The position numbers were made by a program, and so were the translations under genes. Under the pieces are notes generated by a model. That model did not search any database and was not told where the DNA came from. It worked only from the letters and a program-made list of their open reading frames with translations. Positions 1 to 6,602 of a stretch of DNA of 64,000 nt are shown here, piece by piece (the first letter of the stretch is position 1; each line of letters begins with the position of its first letter). This DNA is from Archangium sp. GTDB lineage: Bacteria > Myxococcota > Myxococcia > Myxococcales > Myxococcaceae. The DNA lies in NCBI GenBank assembly GCA_022843845.1, contig JALHMW010000009.1, positions 1 to 64,000 on the forward strand, given 5' to 3'.

Positions 1-278
1 CCCGACGTTGCCGAACCGCCCGCTGTCGCGGAGCCGCCCGCCGTTGCCGAACCGCCCGCTGTTGCCGAGCCGCCCGCCGTTGCCGAACCGCCCGCTGTCG
101 CGGAGCCGCCCGCCGTTGCCGAACCGCCCGCTGTTGCCGAGCCTCCCGCCGTCGCCGAGCCTCCGCCCGCGCCCACACCAGCGTCGCGGCGGGGCTCCAT
201 CACCACCACGTTGCCGGGGCAGGTGCAACCGACCACGAACGACACGACGATCACCGCAACGAAGAGACGCAGAGACAT
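1..278 (-). CDS. Repeat-containing lipoprotein, truncated by window edge
   Basis: Reading leftward from an ATG at 278, the protein begins with a short basic and hydrophobic signal peptide ending in VVGC, a good lipobox, so Cys18 is the probable lipidation site. After a stretch containing EPRRDAG the chain becomes back-to-back GGSATA hexapeptides that continue off the left end of the window. The C-terminal part, and therefore any function, cannot be seen. Flexible Gly/Ser/Ala spacers behind a lipobox are common in myxobacterial surface lipoproteins, where they hold a globular domain away from the membrane. It is in the same orientation as lolA, 76 bp downstream of it. I do not recognise the family. 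Confidence 0.75.
   Translation of the reverse strand, partial: MSLRLFVAVIVVSFVVGCTCPGNVVVMEPRRDAGVGAGGGSATAGGSATAGGSATAGGSATAGGSATAGGSATAGGSATAGGSATAGGSATS
8..151. repeat. Tandem 36-bp (higher-order 72-bp) coding repeat
   Basis: Four 36-bp units lie end to end at 8-43, 44-79, 80-115 and 116-151. They alternate in type (A-B-A-B), so the real period is 72 bp. The two 72-bp blocks differ at a single base. Each 36-bp unit is itself two 18-bp units encoding GGSATA on the minus strand. There are no spacers, so this is not a CRISPR array. The near identity suggests a recent duplication or gene conversion. Confidence 0.9.
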
Positions 279-353
279 GACCGAGCGACTTAGCCGAATC
301 TCGAGCGGGGAACGTGTCCACCCCGGCATACGGACGCCTGGCGCCCGTCGAGG

Positions 354-1190
354 CTACGGCTTCGGCTGTGCTCCAACGCCCATCGTGAAGTCCTGCACCT
401 GGGTATCGGGCGGCGGGCTCAACTTGAAGCGCGGGTCGACGCTGCCGGTGCCGCCGTCCCACGAGGGGCCGGTGTTCGTCTTCAGGTTCAAGAACGAGAT
501 CGCATTCTCACTGCCATCGGGGTCGACGACGGTGCTCTTGAGCACCTGGGCCGACTTCGGGTCGACCTCGAGAAAGATGCGGGTGAAGCGCGCGTCAGGC
601 ACCAACGGGTCGAGCTGGAGCAACGTGCCGGTACACTTCGCGCACTCCTTCTGGCTGATGGCGAACTCGTCGGCCAGCTTGCCCTGCCCGAAGAGGAACG
701 TGACCGACGCAGAGAGCTTGCTGGTGCCGATGCTCGCGACGGTGAGCAGCTTCGCTTCGGGGTCGTGCATGTAGACCTTCACGCCGGCGAGCACGAACGT
801 CTTGGCCGAGGGCTTTGCGTAGTCCCACCGCATCAGGCCCGGCTTGCGGAAGAGCACCGTGCCCGTCGACGTCTGGGTGCGCTTGCTGATCTTGTAGAAG
901 TAGTCCTGCCGGAAGTCGGCGCTGAAGTCGCTCGTGGTCTCGTAGAAGGCCTGCATGCGGTCGACGAGCGTCTTCACTGCAGGCGCCATCGTCGGCTTCA
1001 CAACGCCCGCATCACTCGCCGGAGCGACTCCAGCGTCTGGCGAACGAACGAGCCCTGCGTCCTTCGAACGCACTCCGGCGTCTGGCACTCCGGCGTCACG
1101 AATGGCGACCGCCTTCTTCGCGCTCATCGCGATGGGGTTGCCGTCGGGAACCTGAGACATCAGCAGCACCAGAAACGCGTGGGAGAGCAT
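354..1190 (-). CDS. lolA: LolA-family outer-membrane lipoprotein carrier
   Basis: The 278-residue protein carries a LolA-type domain from about residue 65 to the end, recognisable by the segments QAFYETTSDFSADFRQDYF, PGLMRWDYAKP and FLFGQGKL. LolA ferries lipoproteins across the periplasm from the LolCDE transporter to the outer membrane. Between a short hydrophobic N-terminus and the LolA fold there is an unusual linker of about 45 residues rich in DAGV and DAGL repeats, so the protein is longer than the roughly 200 residues typical of the family. It lies downstream of trmH and obg on the same strand, 56 bp after trmH, and may be read with them. The family call is firm; whether it is the main LolA of the cell cannot be told. 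Confidence 0.85.
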   Translation of the reverse strand: MLSHAFLVLLMSQVPDGNPIAMSAKKAVAIRDAGVPDAGVRSKDAGLVRSPDAGVAPASDAGVVKPTMAPAVKTLVDRMQAFYETTSDFSADFRQDYFYKISKRTQTSTGTVLFRKPGLMRWDYAKPSAKTFVLAGVKVYMHDPEAKLLTVASIGTSKLSASVTFLFGQGKLADEFAISQKECAKCTGTLLQLDPLVPDARFTRIFLEVDPKSAQVLKSTVVDPDGSENAISFLNLKTNTGPSWDGGTGSVDPRFKLSPPPDTQVQDFTMGVGAQPKP

Positions 1191-1246
1191 GTGGAAGTCC
1201 TCCTATTCCCTCGTGAAACGACTGTCGCGAGCTTCGACGCGCCGCT

Positions 1247-1930
1247 TCAGCCCCTCTTCACATGGGTGCCGTACAGGCGGCCGCGCTGCTTGACGGACAA
1301 GAGCCGGAACCGGTCGCGCAAGACGACGGTCTCCTCGGCCGAGAGATCGCCATGCCGGCCCAGGTGCTCGAGCCGCCACGCCACCGCGCGGGTGATGCAG
1401 GCGCTCGCGGCCGCCGAGATGTTGAGGCTCTGCGTGAAGCCCGACATCGGAAGCCAGAACACACCGTCAGCCATCGACAGCACCTCGTCGCTGACGCCGA
1501 AGCGCTCGTTGCCGAACACCAGCGCGACCTTCTGATCGAACTTCAAGTCGAAGAGGCTCTGCGCGCCGTCACGCACCGCCGACACCTGCAGCGAGAACCC
1601 CCGGGCCTTGAGCGCGCGATGACACGAGGCGAAGTCGTCGTACCGGGTGAGATCGAGCCACTTGTCGCAGCCCTGGGTCACCTTGGTGTTGGGAGACCAC
1701 GGCACGTCGGGGTTGCGCACGACGTGGACTTCCTGCACCCCCATCGCCTCGCAGGTGCGCAGCACGGCCGCCATGTTGAAGCTGTCTTCGAGGCGATCGA
1801 GCACGACGACGAGGTTGCGGGTGCGGCTGGCGATCACCTTGTCGATGCGCTCCTTGCGAGGCTCCAGCAGCAGATCGTCAGGCAGCGGCTGGCCCTCGGC
1901 GATTTCGTACTTCGGGCCGCCGCCGGTCAC
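1247..1930 (-). CDS. trmH: SpoU/TrmH-family RNA 2'-O-methyltransferase
   Basis: This 227-residue protein shows the three SPOUT (trefoil-knot) motifs: NMAAVLRTCEAMG with the conserved Asn and Arg, ALVFGNERFGVS, and LPMSGFTQSLNISAAAS. Overall arrangement and length match TrmH, which methylates the ribose of Gly18 in tRNA using S-adenosylmethionine. The N-terminal helix is slightly shorter than in E. coli TrmH, and the C-terminal basic extension is present. The start is GTG at 1930, overlapping the obg stop codon as GTGA, which indicates translational coupling. The family is certain; the exact substrate (tRNA G18 rather than 23S rRNA) is inferred from overall similarity. Confidence 0.85.
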   Translation of the reverse strand: MTGGGPKYEIAEGQPLPDDLLLEPRKERIDKVIASRTRNLVVVLDRLEDSFNMAAVLRTCEAMGVQEVHVVRNPDVPWSPNTKVTQGCDKWLDLTRYDDFASCHRALKARGFSLQVSAVRDGAQSLFDLKFDQKVALVFGNERFGVSDEVLSMADGVFWLPMSGFTQSLNISAAASACITRAVAWRLEHLGRHGDLSAEETVVLRDRFRLLSVKQRGRLYGTHVKRG

Positions 1931-3180
1931 GCGCGGGCCCTGGCCTTCGCCTTCTTCACGACGGTCTTCTTCGCGGCGGGCTTCTTCTTGGCGACCGGCG
2001 CGGTCTTCGCCGCAGGCCGCTTCGGAGCCGCTTTCCTCGCGGGTGTCCTCATCGGCGGCGCCTTCTTCTTCACGGCCTTCACGGCGGGCTTCTCGGCCTT
2101 CGGCGCGCGGAACGCAGTCTCGGCGGTGACGACGTCGCGGAGCGCGCCCTGCTGCTTCACGCGCGTCTTGAGCGAGGCGTGCGAGAACAGCTCACGGGCA
2201 CAGGCGTCGAGCAGCGCCTCGAGCCCTTCCCCGGTGGCGCCCGAGAGCTCGAGCACGTGAATGCGCCGCTTCTCCATCGCCGCGAGGAACTTCGGCAGCG
2301 CCTCACGCGCGTCGGGCAGGTCGAGCTTGTTCGCCACCACCACCATGGGCTTGCCGGCCAGCACGCCGCTGTACTTCTTGAGCTCGGTGTTGATGGCGTC
2401 GAAGTCCTTCACGGGGTCGCGGCCTACGATGACGGCCGAGAGATCGACGAGGTGCACCAGCACCCGGCAGCGCTCGACGTGCCGGAGGAACTGGTGACCC
2501 AGGCCAGCGCCTTCGCTCGCGCCTTCGATGAGCCCGGGGATGTCGGCCATCACGAACGACTTCTTGTCCTTGTAGGGCACGACGCCGAGGTTCGGTACGA
2601 GCGTGGTGAACGGGTAGTCCGCCACTTTGGGCTTCGCGCGCGAGACGCGGCTGATCAGCGTCGACTTGCCTGCGTTTGGGAAGCCCACGATGCCGACGTC
2701 GGCGAGCAGCTTGAGCTCGAGCGTCAGATCCTTCTCTTCGCCCGGCGTGCCGTCCTGCGCGAAGCGCGGCGTCTGGCGCGTCGAGGTGGCGAAGTTGATG
2801 TTGCCCAGGCCTCCGCGGCCGCCCTTGGCGATCACGAACGTCTGGCCGGCGACCGAGAGATCGACCAGCACGTTGCCGGTGTGCGCGTCACGAACGACGG
2901 TGCCGACGGGCGTCTCGAGGATCAGATCGTCGGAGCCGGCGCCGTTCATGTCGCTGCCCATGCCGTGGTAGCCGTTCCGCGACCGGTAGAGCGAGTGGTA
3001 GCGGAAGTCGAGCAGCGTGGTGAGCTGCTCGGTGGCCTTGAAGATGACCGAGCCGCCGTTGCCGCCGTCGCCGCCTGACGGGCCGCCCTTGTCGATGAAC
3101 TTCTCGCGACGGAACGCGACGGCGCCGTTGCCGCCATCGCCGGCCTTCACCTTGATCTGCACCTCGTCGACGAACTTCAT
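1927..3180 (-). CDS. obg: Obg GTPase with lysine/alanine-rich tail
   Basis: Obg is an essential GTPase that binds the 50S ribosomal subunit and links ribosome assembly to stress. The 417-residue product has the glycine-rich Obg fold (residues 1-158), then a G domain with G1 GFPNAGKST (166-174), switch region DIPGL (213-217), NKLD and the G5-like SGATG. Instead of the OCT or TGS domains of some relatives it ends in about 60 residues rich in Lys, Ala and Pro, a tail likely to bind RNA. Gene order rplU-rpmA-obg is the classic bacterial arrangement, and trmH overlaps its 3' end. The sequence is intact, with no missing GTPase residues. Confidence 0.95.
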   Translation of the reverse strand: MKFVDEVQIKVKAGDGGNGAVAFRREKFIDKGGPSGGDGGNGGSVIFKATEQLTTLLDFRYHSLYRSRNGYHGMGSDMNGAGSDDLILETPVGTVVRDAHTGNVLVDLSVAGQTFVIAKGGRGGLGNINFATSTRQTPRFAQDGTPGEEKDLTLELKLLADVGIVGFPNAGKSTLISRVSRAKPKVADYPFTTLVPNLGVVPYKDKKSFVMADIPGLIEGASEGAGLGHQFLRHVERCRVLVHLVDLSAVIVGRDPVKDFDAINTELKKYSGVLAGKPMVVVANKLDLPDAREALPKFLAAMEKRRIHVLELSGATGEGLEALLDACARELFSHASLKTRVKQQGALRDVVTAETAFRAPKAEKPAVKAVKKKAPPMRTPARKAAPKRPAAKTAPVAKKKPAAKKTVVKKAKARARA

Positions 3181-3273
3181 CCCAGCCTCCGCTCGAGCTT
3201 CAGAAACACGAAGCGGGTCGGCTCCTTTCGAAGGAACGCGACCCGCCTACGACAGACCGAAAGAAGAACGACT

Positions 3274-3555
3274 TCAGACCGCAGCGGCGGGCGAAGCGTC
3301 CTTCGCGGGGTACACCGAGACCTGCTTGCGCTTCTTGTCCTTGCGCTCGAACGTGACGACGCCGTCGACGAGCGCGAACAGCGTGTGGTCGCGGCCCGCG
3401 CGCACGTTGGTGCCCGGGTGAACGACGGTGCCGAGCTGGCGGATGATGATGGTGCCGGCGGTGATCGTCTGGCCGCCCGAGACCTTCATGCCGCGGCGCT
3501 GTGAGTTCGAATCACGGCCGTTGCGAGAGGAGCCCTGCCCTTTTTTATGTGCCAT
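3274..3555 (-). CDS. rpmA: 50S ribosomal protein bL27
   Basis: The 93-residue protein begins [17 protein letters not shown], the conserved N-terminus of bL27 that reaches into the peptidyl-transferase centre and stabilises the tRNA CCA end. It then contains [10 protein letters not shown] and GTIIIRQLG followed by GNxR-like [13 protein letters not shown]. There is no Firmicute-type cleavable N-terminal extension. A short Ala/Val tail (DASPAAAV) is added at the C-terminus. It lies 42 bp after rplU and 93 bp before obg on the minus strand and is almost certainly cotranscribed with both. Assignment is secure. Confidence 0.97.
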   Translation of the reverse strand: MAHKKGQGSSRNGRDSNSQRRGMKVSGGQTITAGTIIIRQLGTVVHPGTNVRAGRDHTLFALVDGVVTFERKDKKRKQVSVYPAKDASPAAAV

Positions 3556-3597
3556 GGAAGTCGAGTCCTTCTGGGTGAAGAAAGTGGTGAATGCGAA

Positions 3598-3906
3598 TCA
3601 GGCCGCGACGCCGGTGATCTTGATCTCGGTGAAGGGCTGCCGGTGACCGCGCATGCGCGTCCAGCCTTCCTTCTCCTTGCGGAAGTGAACGACGCGGCGG
3701 GCCTTGGTCTGGCGAACGATCTTGCCGGTGACCTTGGCGCCCGAGACGATGGGCTTGCCGATCTTCGGCGAGTCGCTGCCGCCGACCATCAGAACCTCGT
3801 CGAACTTCACGTCCGAGCCCGACTCACCCGCGATCTTCTCGATGCGGATGACGTCTCCCTCGGCCACGCGGTACTGCTTTCCACCAGTGCGGATGACGGC
3901 GTACAT
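3598..3906 (-). CDS. rplU: 50S ribosomal protein bL21
   Basis: The 102-residue protein starts [18 protein letters not shown], the hallmark of bL21, and contains [20 protein letters not shown] and the basic C-terminus [19 protein letters not shown]. It binds 23S rRNA domain I with bL20. The reading frame stays open upstream for 34 more codons, but the ATG at 3906 is chosen because it gives the conserved N-terminus and has GAGGA a few bases before it. It is the first gene of the rplU-rpmA-obg-trmH transcription unit. A hairpin and a plausible promoter lie in its leader. Confidence 0.96.
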   Translation of the reverse strand: MYAVIRTGGKQYRVAEGDVIRIEKIAGESGSDVKFDEVLMVGGSDSPKIGKPIVSGAKVTGKIVRQTKARRVVHFRKEKEGWTRMRGHRQPFTEIKITGVAA

Positions 3907-3930
3907 CGTGATGTCCTCGTTTTCGTTCAG

Positions 3931-3953
3931 CTCGCTTCGGGTTGCGAAGCGAG
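3931..3953 (-). promoter_or_regulatory. Leader hairpin upstream of rplU
   Basis: A perfect 9-bp inverted repeat (CTCGCTTCG / CGAAGCGAG) with a 5-nt loop lies 24 nt before the rplU start codon. It is not followed by a U-run, so it is not a normal terminator. Ribosomal protein operons, including rplU in other phyla, often carry leader RNA structures bound by their own product. Autoregulation here is inferred from position only. Confidence 0.4.
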
Positions 3954-3996
3954 TCCCGGTCGGAGCCCAAGGGGCAGAACGCCGGAAAGGCTGCCG

Positions 3997-4025
3997 CGTG
4001 TATGTCACCCCGGTGAGGTGGTCAA
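3997..4025 (-). promoter_or_regulatory. Possible sigma-70 promoter for rplU-rpmA-obg-trmH
   Basis: On the minus strand TTGACC (complement of 4020-4025) is followed after 17 nt by TACACG (complement of 3997-4002). The -35 is strong and the -10 weak. It lies about 90 nt before rplU, leaving room for the leader hairpin. This is a motif match only. Confidence 0.35.
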
Positions 4026-4059
4026 GCCCTGCAACTCGGGGAACTTCCTGATCAGGCCT

Positions 4060-4683
4060 TCACGCCTCCTTCATCCACGCTTTCAGCTCGGGGACGACGG
4101 TCTTCTTCCACTTCGCAGAGGTGCGCAATTCCATGAACCGGGCGGTGACGGCGTCGAGCATGCGGCCCAGCACGGCCACGTGATCCAACCGCTCGGTGAG
4201 CTTCTCGTCGTCGTCATCCTTCATCAATTCGGGCGTCTTGCCGGCGCGCACGTCGAAGTGCTCGGCATCGAGGGTCACCTCGTAGGAGCGCTCCTGCCAG
4301 GTGATGGCCAGCCGCGCGGAGTGCACCAGCAGGCCCCGATCAGCCGCCTGGCGGATCAGCTGGGCGTACGGCGCGTTGACGCCCTTCACGGCCACCTCGG
4401 TGATGTCGCCGCTCGCCGCGCGCAGGGTGAGCCGCCCATTGAAGAGCACCGTGATCGGCTCGTCGTCGAGCACGGCGATGGGGTTGGTGTCGTTGCTGCG
4501 GAAGAGCACCCAGGTGAGCGCCTCACGCCCGAGCCACGTGCGGCCCCGGTACAGCGCCTCCCGCGCCTTGGCCTGCTCGGTCTCGATCGGGTCGGCCTTC
4601 TCGACCGTCGCCTGGCCGTCGACGCCGGCGTCGCCACGCATGAACTTCGCTTCGCTCCCAGCAGCTTTCTTCGAGGCCATCAC
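4060..4683 (-). CDS. RdgC-like protein, C-terminal half (second gene of a split pair)
   Basis: The 207-residue product resembles the C-terminal half of RdgC, the ring-shaped DNA-binding protein that modulates RecA. The stretch LLVHSARLAITWQERSYEV followed by a polar linker and MLDAVTARFMEL lines up by eye with the E. coli RdgC segment containing KLALDWQQ. REALTWVLF matches the region just before it. The gene starts GTG at 4683 and overlaps the stop of the upstream gene (GTGA), which resembles the N-terminal half. The two are therefore translationally coupled and probably make one two-chain protein. Residues 1-40 are charged and have no clear counterpart. A split RdgC is the best reading, but similarity is distant and was judged without an alignment program. 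Confidence 0.55.
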   Translation of the reverse strand: MMASKKAAGSEAKFMRGDAGVDGQATVEKADPIETEQAKAREALYRGRTWLGREALTWVLFRSNDTNPIAVLDDEPITVLFNGRLTLRAASGDITEVAVKGVNAPYAQLIRQAADRGLLVHSARLAITWQERSYEVTLDAEHFDVRAGKTPELMKDDDDEKLTERLDHVAVLGRMLDAVTARFMELRTSAKWKKTVVPELKAWMKEA

Positions 4684-5306
4684 GCCACCTCTTTCTTCTT
4701 GGGCGTCGCGAGCTCGTCACCGAACAGCTCCGTCGTCGGCGCGAGGCGATCGAGCGTGTCGGCGTCGACCAGCGACGCAGGCACCTTGGGAATGAGCTTG
4801 AGATCGAGGGTCGAGGCGAGCGCCTCGGTAATCTCCTCGACGATCGAGCGCGTCGTGGCCCACACCGCCAGCTCCTTCGCGGTGAAGTCGAGGCTCACGT
4901 CGAAGACCTTCACGCCCGGCTCGGTCTTGCTGCGGAGCGCGCGGCGAATGGTGTCCTTCTGCTCGGTCTTCTCGCGGCGCCCCGGGGCGCGGCCGTTCTT
5001 CTGCTCGAAGGCCTGCGACCACTCGGACAGCTGCGTGCGGATCTGCTGGCCCGGAATGCGGAGCTTCTCGACGCGCCACGCGAACAGCGCGTGCATGCCG
5101 CGGAACACCTCGCCAGCGGGGAACTCGGCCACCTCGGGGCGCTCGAGCGAGACGAAGCCCGACGCGCGGTCCTCATCACCCTTCGGATCGATGCCTTCGA
5201 AGGCGCGCGACTCGAGTGCTTTGACGAGCCACTTGCGGGTGTCTTTGGGAATGCTGCCGTCGAGACGGAAGCGGGCGAACGAGAGGGCACCACGGCGAAT
5301 CGGCAT
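4680..5306 (-). CDS. RdgC-like protein, N-terminal half (first gene of a split pair)
   Basis: About 208 residues, starting at the ATG at 5306 (MPIRRGALSFARFRL). A TTG at 5339 is possible but has no ribosome-binding site. The order of elements matches the N-terminal half of RdgC: an opening beta strand, the segment around ESRAFEGI, GFVSLER, ALFAWRVEKLRIP, a Lys/Arg-rich helix ending in REKTEQKDTIRRAL, the strand VFDVSLDF, then EEITEALASTLDLKLIPKVP. It then stops, where E. coli RdgC (303 residues) continues as a single chain. The missing part is supplied by the overlapping downstream gene. The role would be DNA binding at replication or recombination intermediates. Upstream and divergent is the DUF695-RraB gene. 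Confidence 0.55.
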   Translation of the reverse strand: MPIRRGALSFARFRLDGSIPKDTRKWLVKALESRAFEGIDPKGDEDRASGFVSLERPEVAEFPAGEVFRGMHALFAWRVEKLRIPGQQIRTQLSEWSQAFEQKNGRAPGRREKTEQKDTIRRALRSKTEPGVKVFDVSLDFTAKELAVWATTRSIVEEITEALASTLDLKLIPKVPASLVDADTLDRLAPTTELFGDELATPKKKEVA

Positions 5307-5398
5307 GAGGCGCGCCGTGTTTCGCGACGGCCAGAACAAAGCAACTGTGAAAGCGCCGTCGTTGGTCGGCCCAGGCGGAACGAATAGGGTTCGCCGTC

Positions 5399-6148
5399 AT
5401 GACGACGCCCTGGCAACCCAACTTCGGCTTCTACATGACGACCCTCGACGAGCACCCTGCCTCGTTCGTCGTCGACCTGAACGCCGAGCCGACCGAGTCG
5501 CACACGCTGCGTCTGCAGCTGAGGGTGCCCCTGCTCAAGCCGCGGCCCGACGGCCTGCGCGACGCGGCCGAGCTGGAGCCGATGGGCGCGCTGGAGGATC
5601 GCCTCGTCGAGGCGCTGACGGCGAAGGTCGACGCGCTCTACGTGGGCCGGCTCGTCACCCGCGGCGCGACGGAGTTCTTCTTCTACGTGCCGGCGGCGAA
5701 AGGCCCGCTGCTGGACGAGCTCGAGGAGCTCCTCGGGCCGGTGGCGCCGTACGAGGTCGAGTACCTCGCGGCCGAAGACCCCGACTGGGGCATGTACACC
5801 GACTTCCTCTACCCCGACGCGTACTCGCTGCAGTCGATCGCGAACCGCTCGTTGTTGGAGCAGATCGAAGCGACCGGTGACGTGATGAGCGTCGCGCGCA
5901 CCATCGACCACCTCGCGTACTTCGAGAACACCGGGCCGGCGAAGGAGGCCGCGAGCCGGCTGAAGGCCGCGGGCTTCTCGACCGACGAGCTCGAGACGCG
6001 AGAAGACGGGCGCGTGGGGCTCCAGTTCCACCGCGAAGACGCCCTGTCGGACGGCCAGGCCGATGCCTTCGTCGCCGAGGTGCTCGACATCATTCTGCCG
6101 CTCGATGGTGACTACGACGGCTGGGGGTGCTCGCTGGTGAAGACGTAG
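5399..6148 (+). CDS. DUF695-RraB fusion protein
   Basis: The 249-residue protein has two parts. Residues 1-145 look like DUF695: a WxPNFGFYMT start, PASFVVDLNAEP, LEDRLVEAL, YVGRLVTRGATEFFFY and DPDWGMYTDFLYP. Residues 150-249 look like RraB, the protein that binds and inhibits RNase E in E. coli: ARTIDHLAYF, a helix, LQFHREDAL and the closing DYDGWGCSLVKT. The same pairing exists in other bacteria. It is cytoplasmic, with no signal peptide. Whether it controls RNase E here is not shown by the sequence. It is divergent from the RdgC-like pair, with about 90 bp between starts, and is followed by the DUF423 gene. Confidence 0.75.
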   Translation: MTTPWQPNFGFYMTTLDEHPASFVVDLNAEPTESHTLRLQLRVPLLKPRPDGLRDAAELEPMGALEDRLVEALTAKVDALYVGRLVTRGATEFFFYVPAAKGPLLDELEELLGPVAPYEVEYLAAEDPDWGMYTDFLYPDAYSLQSIANRSLLEQIEATGDVMSVARTIDHLAYFENTGPAKEAASRLKAAGFSTDELETREDGRVGLQFHREDALSDGQADAFVAEVLDIILPLDGDYDGWGCSLVKT

Positions 6149-6197
6149 CGCCGCGTTGCGGGCGACGGGAGCCGAAGCGCCGTGGCATATCGGCAGC

Positions 6198-6593
6198 ATG
6201 AATCGCACGGTGGGCATGCTGTCGGCGGCGTTCGCGTTCTTCGGCGTCGCGCTCGGAGCGCTGGGCGCGCACGGGCTCAAGAGCCTGGTGAAGGATCTCC
6301 CTGACGCAGCCGATCGCCTCGGCTGGTGGGAGACGGCGGCGCGCTATCACCTGGTGCACGCGCTCGCCCTCGGCCTCACGGCGATCGTCGCGCATCACGT
6401 CACGACGCGCGGCCCTCGCATCGCCGCGGGCCTGTTCGTCGCGGGCATTCTCATCTTCTCGGGCAGCCTGTACGTGATGGGCCTGACCGGCATCCGTGGG
6501 CTCGGCGCGCTGACGCCGTTCGGTGGCTTCGCGCAGCTCGGTGGCTGGCTGACGTTGCTGTGGTCGATGCGCCAGCTGCCACGCTCCGTGTAA
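6198..6593 (+). CDS. DUF423 small membrane protein (YgdD family)
   Basis: The 131-residue protein is almost entirely hydrophobic, with four predicted membrane segments. It has the family signatures GVALGALGAHGL near the N-terminus, ARYHLVHALAL in the middle and TPFGGFAQLGGWL near the end. Molecular function of DUF423 is unknown. The ATG at 6198 is preferred over a TTG 42 bases upstream because it begins at the conserved N-terminus. The stop lies 9 bp before the M48-RNase gene, so the two are probably cotranscribed. Confidence 0.85.
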   Translation: MNRTVGMLSAAFAFFGVALGALGAHGLKSLVKDLPDAADRLGWWETAARYHLVHALALGLTAIVAHHVTTRGPRIAAGLFVAGILIFSGSLYVMGLTGIRGLGALTPFGGFAQLGGWLTLLWSMRQLPRSV

Positions 6594-6602
6594 GAGAGGC
6601 AC

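Noticed and set aside
8..151. Possible CRISPR array (36-bp period)
   Set aside because: The units are directly contiguous with no spacers and encode GGSATA in frame behind a lipoprotein signal.
3547..5880. A 777-codon open frame on the plus strand across rplU and the RdgC-like genes
   Set aside because: It is antisense to well-supported genes and its product is Arg/Ala-rich low complexity, as expected for shadow frames in high-GC DNA.
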